A stretch of DNA of 64,000 nt, taken from positions 1-64,000 of the forward strand of contig CAMAXI010000009.1 of NCBI GenBank assembly GCA_945862165.1, in the 5' to 3' direction. The first letter of the stretch is position 1; each line of letters opens with the position of its first letter. Below the pieces are notes generated by a model. It had not been told where the DNA came from and ran no database searches. It saw nothing but the letters and a program-made list of their open reading frames with translations. Position numbers and translations under genes: made by a program. Positions 1-8,952 of the stretch are shown here, piece by piece. The DNA comes from Chryseobacterium gleum (GTDB lineage: Bacteria; Bacteroidota; Bacteroidia; Flavobacteriales_D; Crocinitomicaceae).

Positions 1-137
1 GAATAAAAACATTAAGGTATTTAGTGATTTTAGGGGTAGTTAAATTAGGAGGACATTAAGGCGCTTTGCTTGGTTTGGTTATGTCTAACTATTTTTCTTA
101 ATTACTCAATGGTAAGTAATCCTTTCTATTTAACACG

Positions 138-163
138 AAAAAACCCGACACTGGGCCGGGTTT
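138..163 (-). terminator. Terminator of the T9SS surface protein gene
   Basis: An inverted repeat AAACCCG (141-147) / CGGGTTT (157-163) lies just after the stop codon of the gene ending at 188. On the minus strand the stem is followed by a T-tract, as in an intrinsic terminator. It is nearly the same sequence as the terminator after ahcY at 3015-3044. The rest of the stretch 1-187 shows no gene. Confidence 0.75.
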
Positions 164-187
164 AGAGGATAAATAATTAGTAATGTA

Positions 188-2620
188 TTAGTCTTTTTTG
201 ATCTCTATGACATTTGCACCTGTGCTTGTTGTTACTTTTAAAAGGTAAATACCTGCATCTTGTTTGGAAAGATCGATTTTATTCGTAAAATCATTCACGA
301 TGATTGTTTGAATACTTCTACCATGCAAATCATAAATCTCTACCGATGAAATTTGGTTTGCAGCTTTTAACGTAAATAACCCATTGTTTGGATTCGGATA
401 TGCAATGATTGATTCGTCCAAGGTGATTCCCTTGATACTTGCCAATAATTGATCTTTGTATACTGTTGTTTCTTTGTTCGTTTCAACTGGCGCATTGTAA
501 TCAAAGTAGATATTTGCTTGTTTGTTAACCGTATCTCCTTCAATTAGATTACTTAGAGCGCGTAATTTCAATAAGATGTTTCCATGTTTATGCTCCCCTA
601 AATCGATGTTTTGGAAGTAGTACTCTACTTTATTCCCTTCAATACGCAATTTCATTGGGTGAGAAGTATTTAAGATTTGTATGGAATTAATATCATACTT
701 TTTAGGATCAATTGTTTCTACCACTACAATATTTTCCGCTGGATAATTTCCTGTATTCTCAAAATCAATCGTATAATGAAGCGTTTTTCCGATTTCTTTG
801 CTTGGAAGAACGTTTCCTTGTAGGCAGGTGATTATGTTTGGGTCATACGCTCCAACTACTATCTGGTTAAATTTAGCTACGTTATCTTCTGGTTTTTCAT
901 CTCCTTGAAGTGGGTTTATCGTAGTGATAAATTTCAAAGTATCTCCAATATTTACAGCTGGAACTTCTATTGGACTATTCACTTTAAAAACAATCGTATC
1001 TGATGCACTGATTTCAAATGGTTTCAAGTCAACAAATGATTTACCTAATTTACCGGTTGAAACTGAATTTAAGGAAGAAGCTACAAGATCTAAAACATCA
1101 TCGTTGTATTCTACTTTGAAATCACCTGATAGTATTTGATTTCCTTTGTTTTTATAGGTTACTTGATATTTAGATTCAAAACCAGGACGCGCAGGACCTA
1201 TCGGAGAAAGCACAATCTCTAAATCGTTGTGGATGCCATTTGGTGTGATACAGAAATTGATAGTGGTATCTCTTTTTAAAGAGTTTAAAAATGTGATATT
1301 TGCATTGGAAGGTGAAATTGAGAATAAAGATGAATTTTCAATATTAAGTGATAAATTAAAACTACCATGATAAACAGGAATACTAAAATTACCTGTTTTA
1401 TTAGTGATGTAATTATTACCATTAATGGAGTCTTCAATATTTAATTTAATTTTTGAATTAACAATTAAATTATTAGTGTCACATTCTGAAAGATTACTAT
1501 TTAATAATATCCTCCCCGAAATTGTATTGATATCCCCCTTTGGTTCAAAAGTACAAAATGAATTAATCTCGACATTTTTTATAGCAGCATCACTCCAATT
1601 ATAATTTTTTGCAACATATTCTAACTCATCCTCATCTGTACATATATATTTTAAATTCGGTAATAATCCAAAAGTTAAAAAAGGTTTTGAAACTCCATTT
1701 TTGATATAAACTCTTTCTAAACTTTCTATCAACATTAATTTTAATTTTTTCAATTTAATGTTAGAAGACAAATCTAAACTTTTAATTTTAATGTTTTTAC
1801 CCTGCAAACTCAAGTTGATTAATTCTAAATTTTGAGATAAGTCTATCGTATTTAAACCTATATTTATATTTAAATCTAGATCAAGATTTATTTGTTTTAA
1901 TTTTGGGCATAAACTCAAATTCAAATCTTTTAATGGCAAAAAGTTTAAATCTAAATATTCTAAATTAGGGGTTGAAGAAAAATCAATCTCTTTTATGGAA
2001 TCACAAAATCCAACATATAGATATATTAATGAATTTGGAAGTGTAATTCCATTTACATTCATTGCATGTACCGCAACTGCTTCTAATTTCTTGAAAGAAT
2101 CCAGTTGTAATATGTAAGGGTAATTACTCCCATTCATCATGGTAAATGAATTCAAATTTACACAACCCTTAACATCTATCTGATTGTAAAAACTACAATA
2201 CTGAAATTCGACGCTCTCTAAAAAGAGATTATCTACTAATTTAAAACTATATATATGTTTACACCCAGATAACTTCAAAATTGATAAACTTTTATTGTTT
2301 GTAAAATCAAAATTTTGAACATTCAAGTTTCTTAAGTCTATTTCAATTAAGTTTGTGATTTTTTGTAAATCATTAATTGACTGAACATTACCTAGAGAAT
2401 CATTTAATTTAATTTTACTTACTTTATCAATTTCTAAAATAGAAATCTCACCATTATTATCATTATCTAAATTTACTTTTTGATTATTAACATCTTTAGC
2501 AATAAATTTATTTGTGTCGGTTGATAACAATACTTTTTTTAATTCAGCATCTTCAAACTGAATATTTTGTGCTTGGCTCCATCCTGTAAGCAACAAACAC
2601 ACAAGTAATAACTTTTTCAT
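188..2620 (-). CDS. T9SS-sorted leucine-rich-repeat surface protein
   Basis: 810 aa. It begins with a signal peptide (MKKLLLVCLLL..., likely cleavage after SQA near residue 17). Residues about 75-345 are irregular leucine-rich repeats of the Bacteroidota type, with recurring patterns such as LEYLDLNFLPL. Next comes a carboxypeptidase-regulatory-like beta domain (about 360-450), then two CARDB/DUF11-like or DUF7619-like beta domains (about 470-690, containing DPNIITC and YFDYNAPVET). The last 75 residues are a type A T9SS sorting domain (AYPNPNNGLF ... GIYLLKV). The inferred path is Sec export, then T9SS secretion and surface anchoring or release. The LRR half is visibly more AT-rich than the C-terminal half. 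The binding partner is unknown. It is a single gene with its own terminator. Family call firm, role inferred. Confidence 0.88.
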   Translation of the reverse strand: MKKLLLVCLLLTGWSQAQNIQFEDAELKKVLLSTDTNKFIAKDVNNQKVNLDNDNNGEISILEIDKVSKIKLNDSLGNVQSINDLQKITNLIEIDLRNLNVQNFDFTNNKSLSILKLSGCKHIYSFKLVDNLFLESVEFQYCSFYNQIDVKGCVNLNSFTMMNGSNYPYILQLDSFKKLEAVAVHAMNVNGITLPNSLIYLYVGFCDSIKEIDFSSTPNLEYLDLNFLPLKDLNLSLCPKLKQINLDLDLNINIGLNTIDLSQNLELINLSLQGKNIKIKSLDLSSNIKLKKLKLMLIESLERVYIKNGVSKPFLTFGLLPNLKYICTDEDELEYVAKNYNWSDAAIKNVEINSFCTFEPKGDINTISGRILLNSNLSECDTNNLIVNSKIKLNIEDSINGNNYITNKTGNFSIPVYHGSFNLSLNIENSSLFSISPSNANITFLNSLKRDTTINFCITPNGIHNDLEIVLSPIGPARPGFESKYQVTYKNKGNQILSGDFKVEYNDDVLDLVASSLNSVSTGKLGKSFVDLKPFEISASDTIVFKVNSPIEVPAVNIGDTLKFITTINPLQGDEKPEDNVAKFNQIVVGAYDPNIITCLQGNVLPSKEIGKTLHYTIDFENTGNYPAENIVVVETIDPKKYDINSIQILNTSHPMKLRIEGNKVEYYFQNIDLGEHKHGNILLKLRALSNLIEGDTVNKQANIYFDYNAPVETNKETTVYKDQLLASIKGITLDESIIAYPNPNNGLFTLKAANQISSVEIYDLHGRSIQTIIVNDFTNKIDLSKQDAGIYLLKVTTSTGANVIEIKKD

Positions 2621-2649
2621 ATTCTATATTAATTAATTATTTTCTGAAA

Positions 2650-2657
2650 CAAATGTA
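2650..2657 (-). promoter_or_regulatory. Candidate -7 element (TACATTTG) for the surface protein gene
   Basis: On the minus strand TACATTTG matches the Bacteroidota -7 consensus TAnnTTTG and lies about 30 bases upstream of the ATG at 2620. I see no clear -33 TTG at the usual distance. Confidence 0.45.
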
Positions 2658-2684
2658 AGTAGCAGATTTGGAAGGTGAAAGAAG

Positions 2685-2793
2685 AAATGAGAATTCGTCG
2701 GGATTAAATGAGAATTCGTCCTTCGAGAGCCTCAGGAACCGAATTAGAGAACCTCAGCAACCGTGTTCGAGAACCTTAGGAACCGAATTAGAG
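2685..2793. repeat. Degenerate intergenic repeats (CTTCGAGAGCCTCAGGAACC family)
   Basis: Units at about 2721-2746, 2747-2766 and 2767-2793 share GAGARCCTYAGSAACCG. Close relatives occur at 54380-54405, 60187-60207 and 60221-60241, always between genes. The family resembles short sequences that I recall from intergenic DNA of many unrelated bacteria. No function is apparent. Confidence 0.65.
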
Positions 2794-3014
2794 GGATGAG
2801 TTAAGAAGTGACGGGTGACGAAGAGAAGAGAAGAATAAAACCATTAAGGCATTTAGGGAGAATTGAAATAGTAAGATAAATGTGGGATGGTGGAGAAATT
2901 AAGAACATTTAGGTCGCGGTGCGACTGTGAAACCTACATGGAATATAAGGTGGGGTTTCGACTTCGCTCAACCTGACTAGCGTTGATTAGACTGGCTAGA
3001 ATTGAAATATATTA

Positions 3015-3044
3015 AACAAAAAAACCCGACGCTAGGCCGGGTTT
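3015..3044 (-). terminator. Terminator of ahcY
   Basis: The stem AAACCCG (3022-3028) / CGGGTTT (3038-3044) is followed on the minus strand by TTTTTTTG. It lies 26 bases past the ahcY stop and is almost identical to the terminator at 138-163. Confidence 0.8.
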
Positions 3045-3069
3045 AGATTTTATGGAGATTACTAATTTC

Positions 3070-4383
3070 TTAGTATCTGTATTCGTGAGGTTTATATGGT
3101 CCTTCAACCGCAACACCGATATAATAAGCTTGATCTTTTGTAAGAACATCTAATTCAACACCAATTTTTGCTAAGTGAAGACGTGCTACTTTTTCATCTA
3201 AGTGTTTTGGTAATGTATACACTTTATTTTCGTAGTTAGCAGAATTTTCCCATAACTCTAATTGCGCTAATGTTTGGTTTGTAAATGAGTTAGACATTAC
3301 AAAAGAAGGGTGACCAGTTGCACAACCTAAATTTACCAAACGTCCTTCTGCTAACAAGATAATATCATTACCATTAACATTATATAAATCCACTTGTGGT
3401 TTGATTTCTATTTTAGAATGACCATAATTTTCATTCAACCAAGCAACGCTGATTTCATTGTCAAAGTGACCAATGTTACAAACGATTGCTTTGTCTTTCA
3501 TTTTCAAGAAATGCTCACCAGTTACGATGTCTTTGTTACCAGTAGTTGTAACGATGATATCTCCTAAATGAATTACGTTATTCAATTTTTTAACTTCAAA
3601 TCCGTCCATTGCAGCTTGTAAAGCACAAATTGGATCGATTTCTGTTACGATAACACGCGCACCAGCACCTTGTAAAGAAGCAGCAGAACCTTTACCAACA
3701 TCTCCGTAACCACAAACAACAGCAACTTTACCAGCCATCATAATATCTGTAGCACGACGAATTGAATCTACTAAAGATTCTTTACATCCGTATTTATTAT
3801 CAAATTTAGATTTAGTAACTGAATCATTCACATTAATTGCAGGAACTAATAAAGTACCATTGCTAACACGTTCGTGTAAACGGTGAACACCAGTAGTAGT
3901 TTCTTCTGATAAACCTTTAATAGCAGCAGCTAATTGTGGATAACGGTCAAAAACCATATTTGTTAAATCTCCACCATCATCTAAAATCATATTCAATGGT
4001 TGGCTATCCGGGAAAGCATAAAGCGTTTGCTCAATACACCAATCAAATTCTTCTTCATTCATTCCTTTCCAAGCAAAAACTGGAATACCTACAGCAGCAA
4101 TTGCAGCAGCAGCGTGATCTTGCGTTGAAAAAATGTTACAAGAAGACCAAGATACATCTGCTCCTAGATCCACCAATGTTTCGATTAAGACTGCTGTTTG
4201 GATAGTCATGTGCAAACATCCAGCAATTCTAGCACCTGCTAATGGCTTTGAAGCACCGAATTCTTCACGCAAAGACATAAGTCCTGGCATTTCAGCTTCC
4301 GCTAATGTAATTTCTTTTCTACCCCAATCTGCAAGGGTAATGTCTTTTACTTTATACGCTAATTTTTCTGTTGTGTTTGTCAT
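3070..4383 (-). CDS. ahcY: S-adenosylhomocysteine hydrolase
   Basis: 437 aa, normal length for the family. It reversibly splits S-adenosylhomocysteine into adenosine and homocysteine in the cytoplasm, removing the inhibitory by-product of methylation, with tightly bound NAD. Visible signatures are [13 protein letters not shown] and [15 protein letters not shown] near the N-terminus (substrate site), the NAD-binding loop [10 protein letters not shown] near residue 225, and the family C-terminus KPHEYRY. The start [10 protein letters not shown] gives the usual N-terminal length. It stands alone, between the T9SS gene and the dcw cluster, and has its own terminator. I saw no S-adenosylhomocysteine riboswitch upstream. 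Confidence 0.97.
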   Translation of the reverse strand: MTNTTEKLAYKVKDITLADWGRKEITLAEAEMPGLMSLREEFGASKPLAGARIAGCLHMTIQTAVLIETLVDLGADVSWSSCNIFSTQDHAAAAIAAVGIPVFAWKGMNEEEFDWCIEQTLYAFPDSQPLNMILDDGGDLTNMVFDRYPQLAAAIKGLSEETTTGVHRLHERVSNGTLLVPAINVNDSVTKSKFDNKYGCKESLVDSIRRATDIMMAGKVAVVCGYGDVGKGSAASLQGAGARVIVTEIDPICALQAAMDGFEVKKLNNVIHLGDIIVTTTGNKDIVTGEHFLKMKDKAIVCNIGHFDNEISVAWLNENYGHSKIEIKPQVDLYNVNGNDIILLAEGRLVNLGCATGHPSFVMSNSFTNQTLAQLELWENSANYENKVYTLPKHLDEKVARLHLAKIGVELDVLTKDQAYYIGVAVEGPYKPHEYRY

Positions 4384-4477
4384 ATTAGTTTTTTTAGTGG
4401 TATAAAATTACAAAAGAAGTATTGATAAAAAAAATATTTTTGGGGAAATAAAATTATAGATTATCCATCGAAAAATT

Positions 4478-4531
4478 ACAGATTGACAGATTACAGATTG
4501 ATAGATTGACAGATTGCAGATTGTTAGATTG
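4478..4531. repeat. Short tandem AGATTG-type repeat
   Basis: Seven or so units of (A)CAGATTR / TAGATTG spaced 7-8 bases apart lie between yqeY and ahcY. A similar tract occurs at 54325-54365 and 54421-54455. It is low-complexity intergenic DNA with no reading frame and no unique spacers, so it is not a CRISPR array. Confidence 0.7.
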
Positions 4532-4538
4532 TTGGCAT

Positions 4539-4566
4539 AAAAAAACCACCTGATTGGTGGTTTTTT
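4539..4566 (-). terminator. Terminator of the ftsZ-yqeY transcript
   Basis: AAAAAACCACC and GGTGGTTTTTT flank the loop TGATT. The hairpin is symmetric, so it could stop transcription in both directions. It lies about 40 bases beyond the yqeY stop. Confidence 0.85.
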
Positions 4567-4586
4567 ATAATTATTCTATATAATAG

Positions 4587-4608
4587 GAGACGCAATGCAT
4601 TGCGTCTC
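4587..4608. repeat. 22-bp perfect palindrome at the yqeY stop codon
   Basis: GAGACGCAATG is followed directly by its reverse complement CATTGCGTCTC. The right edge enters the yqeY stop codon (4608-4610). The core CGCAATGCATTGCG recurs after topB (57428-57447), and CGCAATGC recurs in a hairpin after ftsW (11455-11475). Confidence 0.85.
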
Positions 4609-5060
4609 TAGGCTAATTTTGATAATTCTTCTTTGGCGATTGTTGAAATTACTTTTCCATCTGCTTTACCTGCTAATTTACCCGATAAAACTCCCATGAT
4701 TTTTCCAATTTCTTGAGGTGATTTTGCTCCTGTTTGTGCTATTGCAGCTAAAACTTCTTGACGTACTTCCTGTTCGGACATCATTTTAGGTAAATAGACT
4801 TCCATTACTTGCGCTTCAAACAACTCATCTTTCGCTAAATCTTCTCTATTTTGAGCGACATAAACAGCATAAGTTTCCATACGTTGTTTGTGTAACTTCA
4901 TGATAATTTTAATTGCAACATCATCTGAAACGTCACCGTTACCGGAAGTAGCTTCTAACAATAGTTTAGATTTAATATCGCGTAATGCTTGTAATTTTTC
5001 TTTTTCTTTCGCTAACATCGCATTCTTGATGTCGGTAGAAATTTGTTCCATGAACCCCAT
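4608..5060 (-). CDS. yqeY: GatB/YqeY domain protein
   Basis: 150 aa, about the normal size for the family. The fold is shared with the tail of the GatB/GatE tRNA-amidotransferase subunits and is thought to bind tRNA; the cellular role of the stand-alone protein is not settled. Signatures are TDIKNAMLAKEKEKLQALRD at the start and SPQEIGKIMGVLSGKLAGKADG near the end. The start chosen is ATG at 5060 (MGFMEQI), which aligns with the usual MSLxQQI beginning; a TTG at 5066 would overlap ftsZ. The gap to the ftsZ stop is 2 bases, so it is probably cotranscribed as the last gene of the dcw cluster. Confidence 0.9.
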   Translation of the reverse strand: MGFMEQISTDIKNAMLAKEKEKLQALRDIKSKLLLEATSGNGDVSDDVAIKIIMKLHKQRMETYAVYVAQNREDLAKDELFEAQVMEVYLPKMMSEQEVRQEVLAAIAQTGAKSPQEIGKIMGVLSGKLAGKADGKVISTIAKEELSKLA

Positions 5061-5062
5061 AA

Positions 5063-6694
5063 TCAATCTACGTTATCGTGTAAAAAAGAATTGTTACTTC
5101 TTAAAGAGATATTTTCACCATTTCCAGAAACACCATAACGAGAAACAGAATTTTCTACACTTGGTTTAGAATGATCCAATTGAATATTTCTTCTTTCAAA
5201 AGCAGGTTCTTTTTCTAATTGTGTTAATCCATCTGCTTTCTTTAATTTTTGGGTATAAGCATGTAGACGCTCCATACGCTCTTGTTGAATTTTTAATTGC
5301 TCTTCTGGAGTAGTATATGCTTTAGGAGTTGCTCTTATTGTATTTTCTAACGGAATAATAGCATCATCTAATTCTAATGTATGAACTATTTTCTCTTCGG
5401 AAGGAGCTTTAACTTCAATAACTGGGATTATTTCTTCCTCCACTTTCGGAGAGGTAGATTCAACTTCCCAAACCAAACTTACAGGTTCTTGTTCTTTTTG
5501 TGGTTCAACAATTGTTTTTGGTGCTTCTTCTACCCAATTTCTAATTGTAGGTTTAGCCTCAAGTGTCGGTTCAACCGTTTTCAAAAAAAGTTCGTTGTTA
5601 TTTTCAACATTTTTAGTAGGTTCAGCCTTTGGTGCTACTTCTGTTGGTTTTCCTAATTGCGATACGATTTCATTTTTTGGCTCCTCGTGTAAAGGGCGAA
5701 CAATCTTTTCAGGAGCCTTCTCAAAACCCGTGATAGGAGATGAATTAAATCCTGTAGCGATTAATGTTACACTTAATTTTTCACCTAATGTTGGATCATA
5801 ACCATGTCCCCAGATTACGTCTGCAGAAGAACCCGCTTCGTCTTGAATAAAGTCCGTGATTTCGGTAATTTCATCCATCAATACTTCTTTATCACCGTAG
5901 GTAATATTTAGAAGTACAAATTTAGCACCAGCGATATTGTTATCATTTAACAAAGGTGAATCTAAAGCTTCTGTTACACAACGAATTGCTCTATCTTCCC
6001 CTTCTACAGCTGCAGAACCCATGATCGCAACACCTGAATCTTTCATTACAGTGTATACATCATTAAAATCAACGTTTACAGCACCAGTAACTGAGATTAA
6101 TTCAGCGATACCCTTTGCAGCAACCGTCAAAACATCATCTGCTTTAGAGAAAGCATTATTAATGGTTAAGTTACCCGTCATTTCACGCAACTTCTCATTA
6201 TTAATCACTAACAATGTATCCACTGCTTTACGCATTTCCTCTAATCCTAATTCCGCCTGTTGTCTTCTTTTACGTCCTTCAAAACCAAAAGGAACAGTAA
6301 CGATACCAACTGTAAGAATACCTAACTCGCGCGCGATACCTGCAATCACAGGAGCTGCACCAGTACCAGTACCACCACCCATTCCAGCTGTAACGAACAC
6401 CATTTTAGTGTTTTCACCTAATACGGATCTAATTTCGTCAATATTTTCGATTGCTGCATTTTTTCCAATTTCAGGAATTGCGCCTGCACCATTACCCTCT
6501 GTTAATGAGGCTCCTAACTGAATTTTGTAAGGCACTGCAGAAATATCTAATGCTTGTTTGTCTGTGTTACAAACAATAAAATCTACACCTTTAATTCCAA
6601 GGTTGTACATATGATTTACAGCGTTACTTCCGCCGCCACCTACACCGATAACTTTAATGATTGATGAAATGTTTTTTGGTAAATCGAATTCCAT
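5063..6694 (-). CDS. ftsZ: Cell division GTPase FtsZ
   Basis: 543 aa, longer than the roughly 380-400 aa of E. coli FtsZ because of a long linker. Residues about 12-320 form the tubulin-like GTPase: GVGGGGSNAVN, the signature GGGTGTGAAP near residue 110, and the T7 region NVDFNDVYTVM. Residues about 325-520 are an acidic, Pro- and Glu-rich linker. The tail ends in NNSFLHDNVD instead of the proteobacterial IPAFLRRQ-type peptide. It polymerises into the division ring at midcell. It follows ftsA after a 97-base spacer with several small hairpins, and precedes yqeY by 2 bases. Confidence 0.98.
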   Translation of the reverse strand: MEFDLPKNISSIIKVIGVGGGGSNAVNHMYNLGIKGVDFIVCNTDKQALDISAVPYKIQLGASLTEGNGAGAIPEIGKNAAIENIDEIRSVLGENTKMVFVTAGMGGGTGTGAAPVIAGIARELGILTVGIVTVPFGFEGRKRRQQAELGLEEMRKAVDTLLVINNEKLREMTGNLTINNAFSKADDVLTVAAKGIAELISVTGAVNVDFNDVYTVMKDSGVAIMGSAAVEGEDRAIRCVTEALDSPLLNDNNIAGAKFVLLNITYGDKEVLMDEITEITDFIQDEAGSSADVIWGHGYDPTLGEKLSVTLIATGFNSSPITGFEKAPEKIVRPLHEEPKNEIVSQLGKPTEVAPKAEPTKNVENNNELFLKTVEPTLEAKPTIRNWVEEAPKTIVEPQKEQEPVSLVWEVESTSPKVEEEIIPVIEVKAPSEEKIVHTLELDDAIIPLENTIRATPKAYTTPEEQLKIQQERMERLHAYTQKLKKADGLTQLEKEPAFERRNIQLDHSKPSVENSVSRYGVSGNGENISLRSNNSFLHDNVD

Positions 6695-6719
6695 TTTTTT
6701 ATTTTTTATATTTTGAATA

Positions 6720-6786
6720 TTGCTAAGCTAAGCAACATTGTTTTTTTTAATTATATGCTATAAACTAGCATGTTGAAGTACAACAT
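6720..6786 (-). promoter_or_regulatory. Three small hairpins in the ftsA-ftsZ spacer
   Basis: The spacer holds TTGCT/AGCAA (6720-6735), TGCTA/TAGCA (6756-6770) and ATGTTG/CAACAT (6770-6786). No T-tract follows on the minus strand, so this is not a normal terminator. It could be a processing or attenuation site that sets the FtsA:FtsZ ratio; that is inference. Confidence 0.35.
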
Positions 6787-6791
6787 ACCTA

Positions 6792-8099
6792 CTATTCAGG
6801 TTCTTTCAGAATTCCTTCTAATTTTTCAAAGATAGATTTAAAGAATGGACCTCTGGATTCTTTTGGAACAGGTTTTTCTTTTTCATTTTTCTGACCCTCT
6901 TTTTCTGACGTATTTTCGTTTGTCTGTAATTTTTGTTTTACATCCAATGATTGAAATCCTTTTAGAACTAAACCAATACCTGTTGAATACATTGGGCTAG
7001 TCAAATTTTCAATCGTATTGGAACTACCTAAATGTTCTGTAGGATATCCTATACGCGTATCAATTCCAGTGATGAATTCAAAAAGTTGTGTAATATGTTT
7101 TAATTGAGAACCTCCTCCTGTTACTACAATACCACCACTCAATTTTTTTTCAAAACCAGAATTTCTGATTTCATAGTGAACATGCTCAATAATTTCTTCC
7201 ATACGTGCTTGTATGATACTTGCTAAATTGCGTAAAGAAATTTCTTTTGCTTCTTTTCCACGAACACCTGGAATACAAACAACTTCATTCGTTTGACATT
7301 CGCTTGCTAATGCAGAACCATATATCACTTTTAAAGCTTCTGCATGTTTTTTCATGATTGAACAGCCTTCTTTGATATCTTCGGAAATTATATTACCCCC
7401 AAAAGGAATTACAGCAGTATGGCGAATTATTCCTTCATGGAAAATAGCAATATCTGTAGTACCACCTCCGATATCTACTAAAACAACTCCAGATTCTTTT
7501 TCATCATCTGATAATACTGCTTCAGCAGAAGCAAGAGGTTCAAGGATTGTATCTTTAATTACCAAACCTGCTTTTTCAACACAACGATTGATGTTTTTAA
7601 CGGCAGAAACATGACCTGTAATAATATGGAAATTTGCCTCTAAACGAGAACCTGCCATACCGATCGGGTCTTTAATACCGTATTCACTATCCACGATATA
7701 TTCTTGTGGAAGTGCATCAATAATTTCCTCTCCTGGTTCCATCGATAAACGGTACATATCGTCTCTTAATGCATTTATATCCGTAATCGTAATTAAATCA
7801 TCCGTTTTTCTGCGGGTAAGAATACCTCTATGTTGGTAACTTTTAATATGTTGACCAGCAATACCTACATTTACAACACGAATAATTAAATCGCCTTGCA
7901 CTAATGATTGTGCTTCTTTTACAGCTAATTCAATTGAGTCAATTGTTTTTTCAATGTTAGAAACAACACCACGTGAAACACCAAGGGAATCACTTTTTCC
8001 CATCGATAAAATTTCAATTTTACCATGTTCGTTCATTCTACCAACGAAACATGCAATTTTCGTTGTCCCAATATCTAATCCTACAATTACTTGACTCAT
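6792..8099 (-). CDS. ftsA: Cell division protein FtsA
   Basis: 435 aa actin-like ATPase that tethers FtsZ to the membrane and recruits later division proteins. ATP-site motifs are GLDIGTTKIACFVG (phosphate 1, residues 7-20), VLVDIGGGTTDIAIF (phosphate 2, about 205) and GIVVTGGGSQLKHI (adenosine, about 325). The 1C domain lies between them. The C-terminus carries a charged stretch (about 395-420) and ends FKSIFEKLEGILKEPE, a plausible amphipathic membrane-binding helix. It starts 2 bases after the ftsQ stop, so the two are cotranscribed. Confidence 0.97.
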   Translation of the reverse strand: MSQVIVGLDIGTTKIACFVGRMNEHGKIEILSMGKSDSLGVSRGVVSNIEKTIDSIELAVKEAQSLVQGDLIIRVVNVGIAGQHIKSYQHRGILTRRKTDDLITITDINALRDDMYRLSMEPGEEIIDALPQEYIVDSEYGIKDPIGMAGSRLEANFHIITGHVSAVKNINRCVEKAGLVIKDTILEPLASAEAVLSDDEKESGVVLVDIGGGTTDIAIFHEGIIRHTAVIPFGGNIISEDIKEGCSIMKKHAEALKVIYGSALASECQTNEVVCIPGVRGKEAKEISLRNLASIIQARMEEIIEHVHYEIRNSGFEKKLSGGIVVTGGGSQLKHITQLFEFITGIDTRIGYPTEHLGSSNTIENLTSPMYSTGIGLVLKGFQSLDVKQKLQTNENTSEKEGQKNEKEKPVPKESRGPFFKSIFEKLEGILKEPE

Positions 8100-8101
8100 A
8101 T

Positions 8102-8923
8102 TTAATCTGCTTTCAGGTCTGACCCTAATTGTTTTTTACTACAAACTACTTGATTTTCATACTTCAGATTAAAACAATCATACGTACTCCAACCTTCATA
8201 GGGAATGCCTTCCTTGTAAAAGTCTGCTAATTTACGGAATTTTACTTTAACTTCCTCATTAGAAAGGGCACTTCCGAAAATAATTTTTTGCTCTCCAACA
8301 CGCGGTACAAGCACAAAATCACCATTTTTTTCTTTATGAATTTGACCTATTTGTAAAGAAAAAAATGGATCATTACAAACATAGCGAGAAATTCTGTAGA
8401 TATCGTCTAAGGAATATTTAGTTATTAAATTTTTATTGTTAATAATTTTATTCACCATAAATCCATTATTCCTATCCGGAATATCCCCTGTAACCACCAC
8501 AACTCTAGCTGTATAAAGATACGATGGTGAAATTGTATATCCAAGTTCATCTAAATAAAAACTCTCCCCGTAATTATTAAAAATACGTGCAATTGGTCTT
8601 CTAATTTTAACATTAATCGCCCAGTCCCCTCCTAATTTTGTATACACATTGCAATCGAGTACTTCTGTCATACCATTTACAAATTTTTCAATTCGATTTA
8701 GTTGTAACTGCTGATTTTTTTGACTGTTCAGAATTAAGCCTTTTCTTTTTAATCGAACGAACAATTCTTTTTCTGTTAAAAACGCGTTTTCGTCTTGTAT
8801 ATCAATATGAATTTTAGGCGTTTTTAAAACTATTGATTTTTGCTCCCGATTAGTTACTGCTAATAATATGACAATCAATGCAAAGAAGAGAGTCCAAATC
8901 GTAATTTTTAGCCAAGGTTTCAT
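8102..8923 (-). CDS. ftsQ: Cell division protein FtsQ
   Basis: 273 aa. There is one N-terminal membrane helix (about residues 8-25, ITIWTLFFALIVILLAV), followed by a POTRA-like domain (about 35-110) and the FtsQ beta domain (about 115-265). The sequence is weakly conserved, as is usual for FtsQ. The identification rests on topology plus its place between murC and ftsA, the standard dcw order. It bridges FtsL and other septal proteins in the periplasm. The MurC stop is 29 bases upstream. Confidence 0.85.
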   Translation of the reverse strand: MKPWLKITIWTLFFALIVILLAVTNREQKSIVLKTPKIHIDIQDENAFLTEKELFVRLKRKGLILNSQKNQQLQLNRIEKFVNGMTEVLDCNVYTKLGGDWAINVKIRRPIARIFNNYGESFYLDELGYTISPSYLYTARVVVVTGDIPDRNNGFMVNKIINNKNLITKYSLDDIYRISRYVCNDPFFSLQIGQIHKEKNGDFVLVPRVGEQKIIFGSALSNEEVKVKFRKLADFYKEGIPYEGWSTYDCFNLKYENQVVCSKKQLGSDLKAD

Positions 8924-8952
8924 AGTTACTATTTTGTCAAATTACCGTAGAA

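Larger units (their letters stand above)
2621..3069. other. 449-bp gene-free spacer full of dispersed repeats
   Basis: There is no convincing reading frame. It holds a candidate promoter (2650-2657), the direct repeat AAATGAGAATTCGTC (2685-2699 and 2706-2720), three degenerate GAGARCCTYAGGAACC-type units (about 2722-2793), a GTGACGGGTGACG stretch, a copy of an ATTAAGGCATTTAG motif also seen at the left edge of the window (about 1-24 and 2833-2856), TCGCGGTGCGA (2914-2924), a TTCGACTTCGCTCA repeat (2956-2977) and the ahcY terminator. Confidence 0.7.

Noticed and set aside
4384-4477. S-adenosylhomocysteine riboswitch upstream of ahcY
   Set aside because: The leader is short and AT-rich with no convincing conserved stems.
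4478-4531. Possible CRISPR array
   Set aside because: Units are 7-8 bases with no unique spacers of normal size, and no cas genes are nearby.
5937-6521. 194-codon open frame on the plus strand
   Set aside because: Lies wholly antisense to ftsZ; the peptide is Ser/Pro/Ala-rich with no family features.
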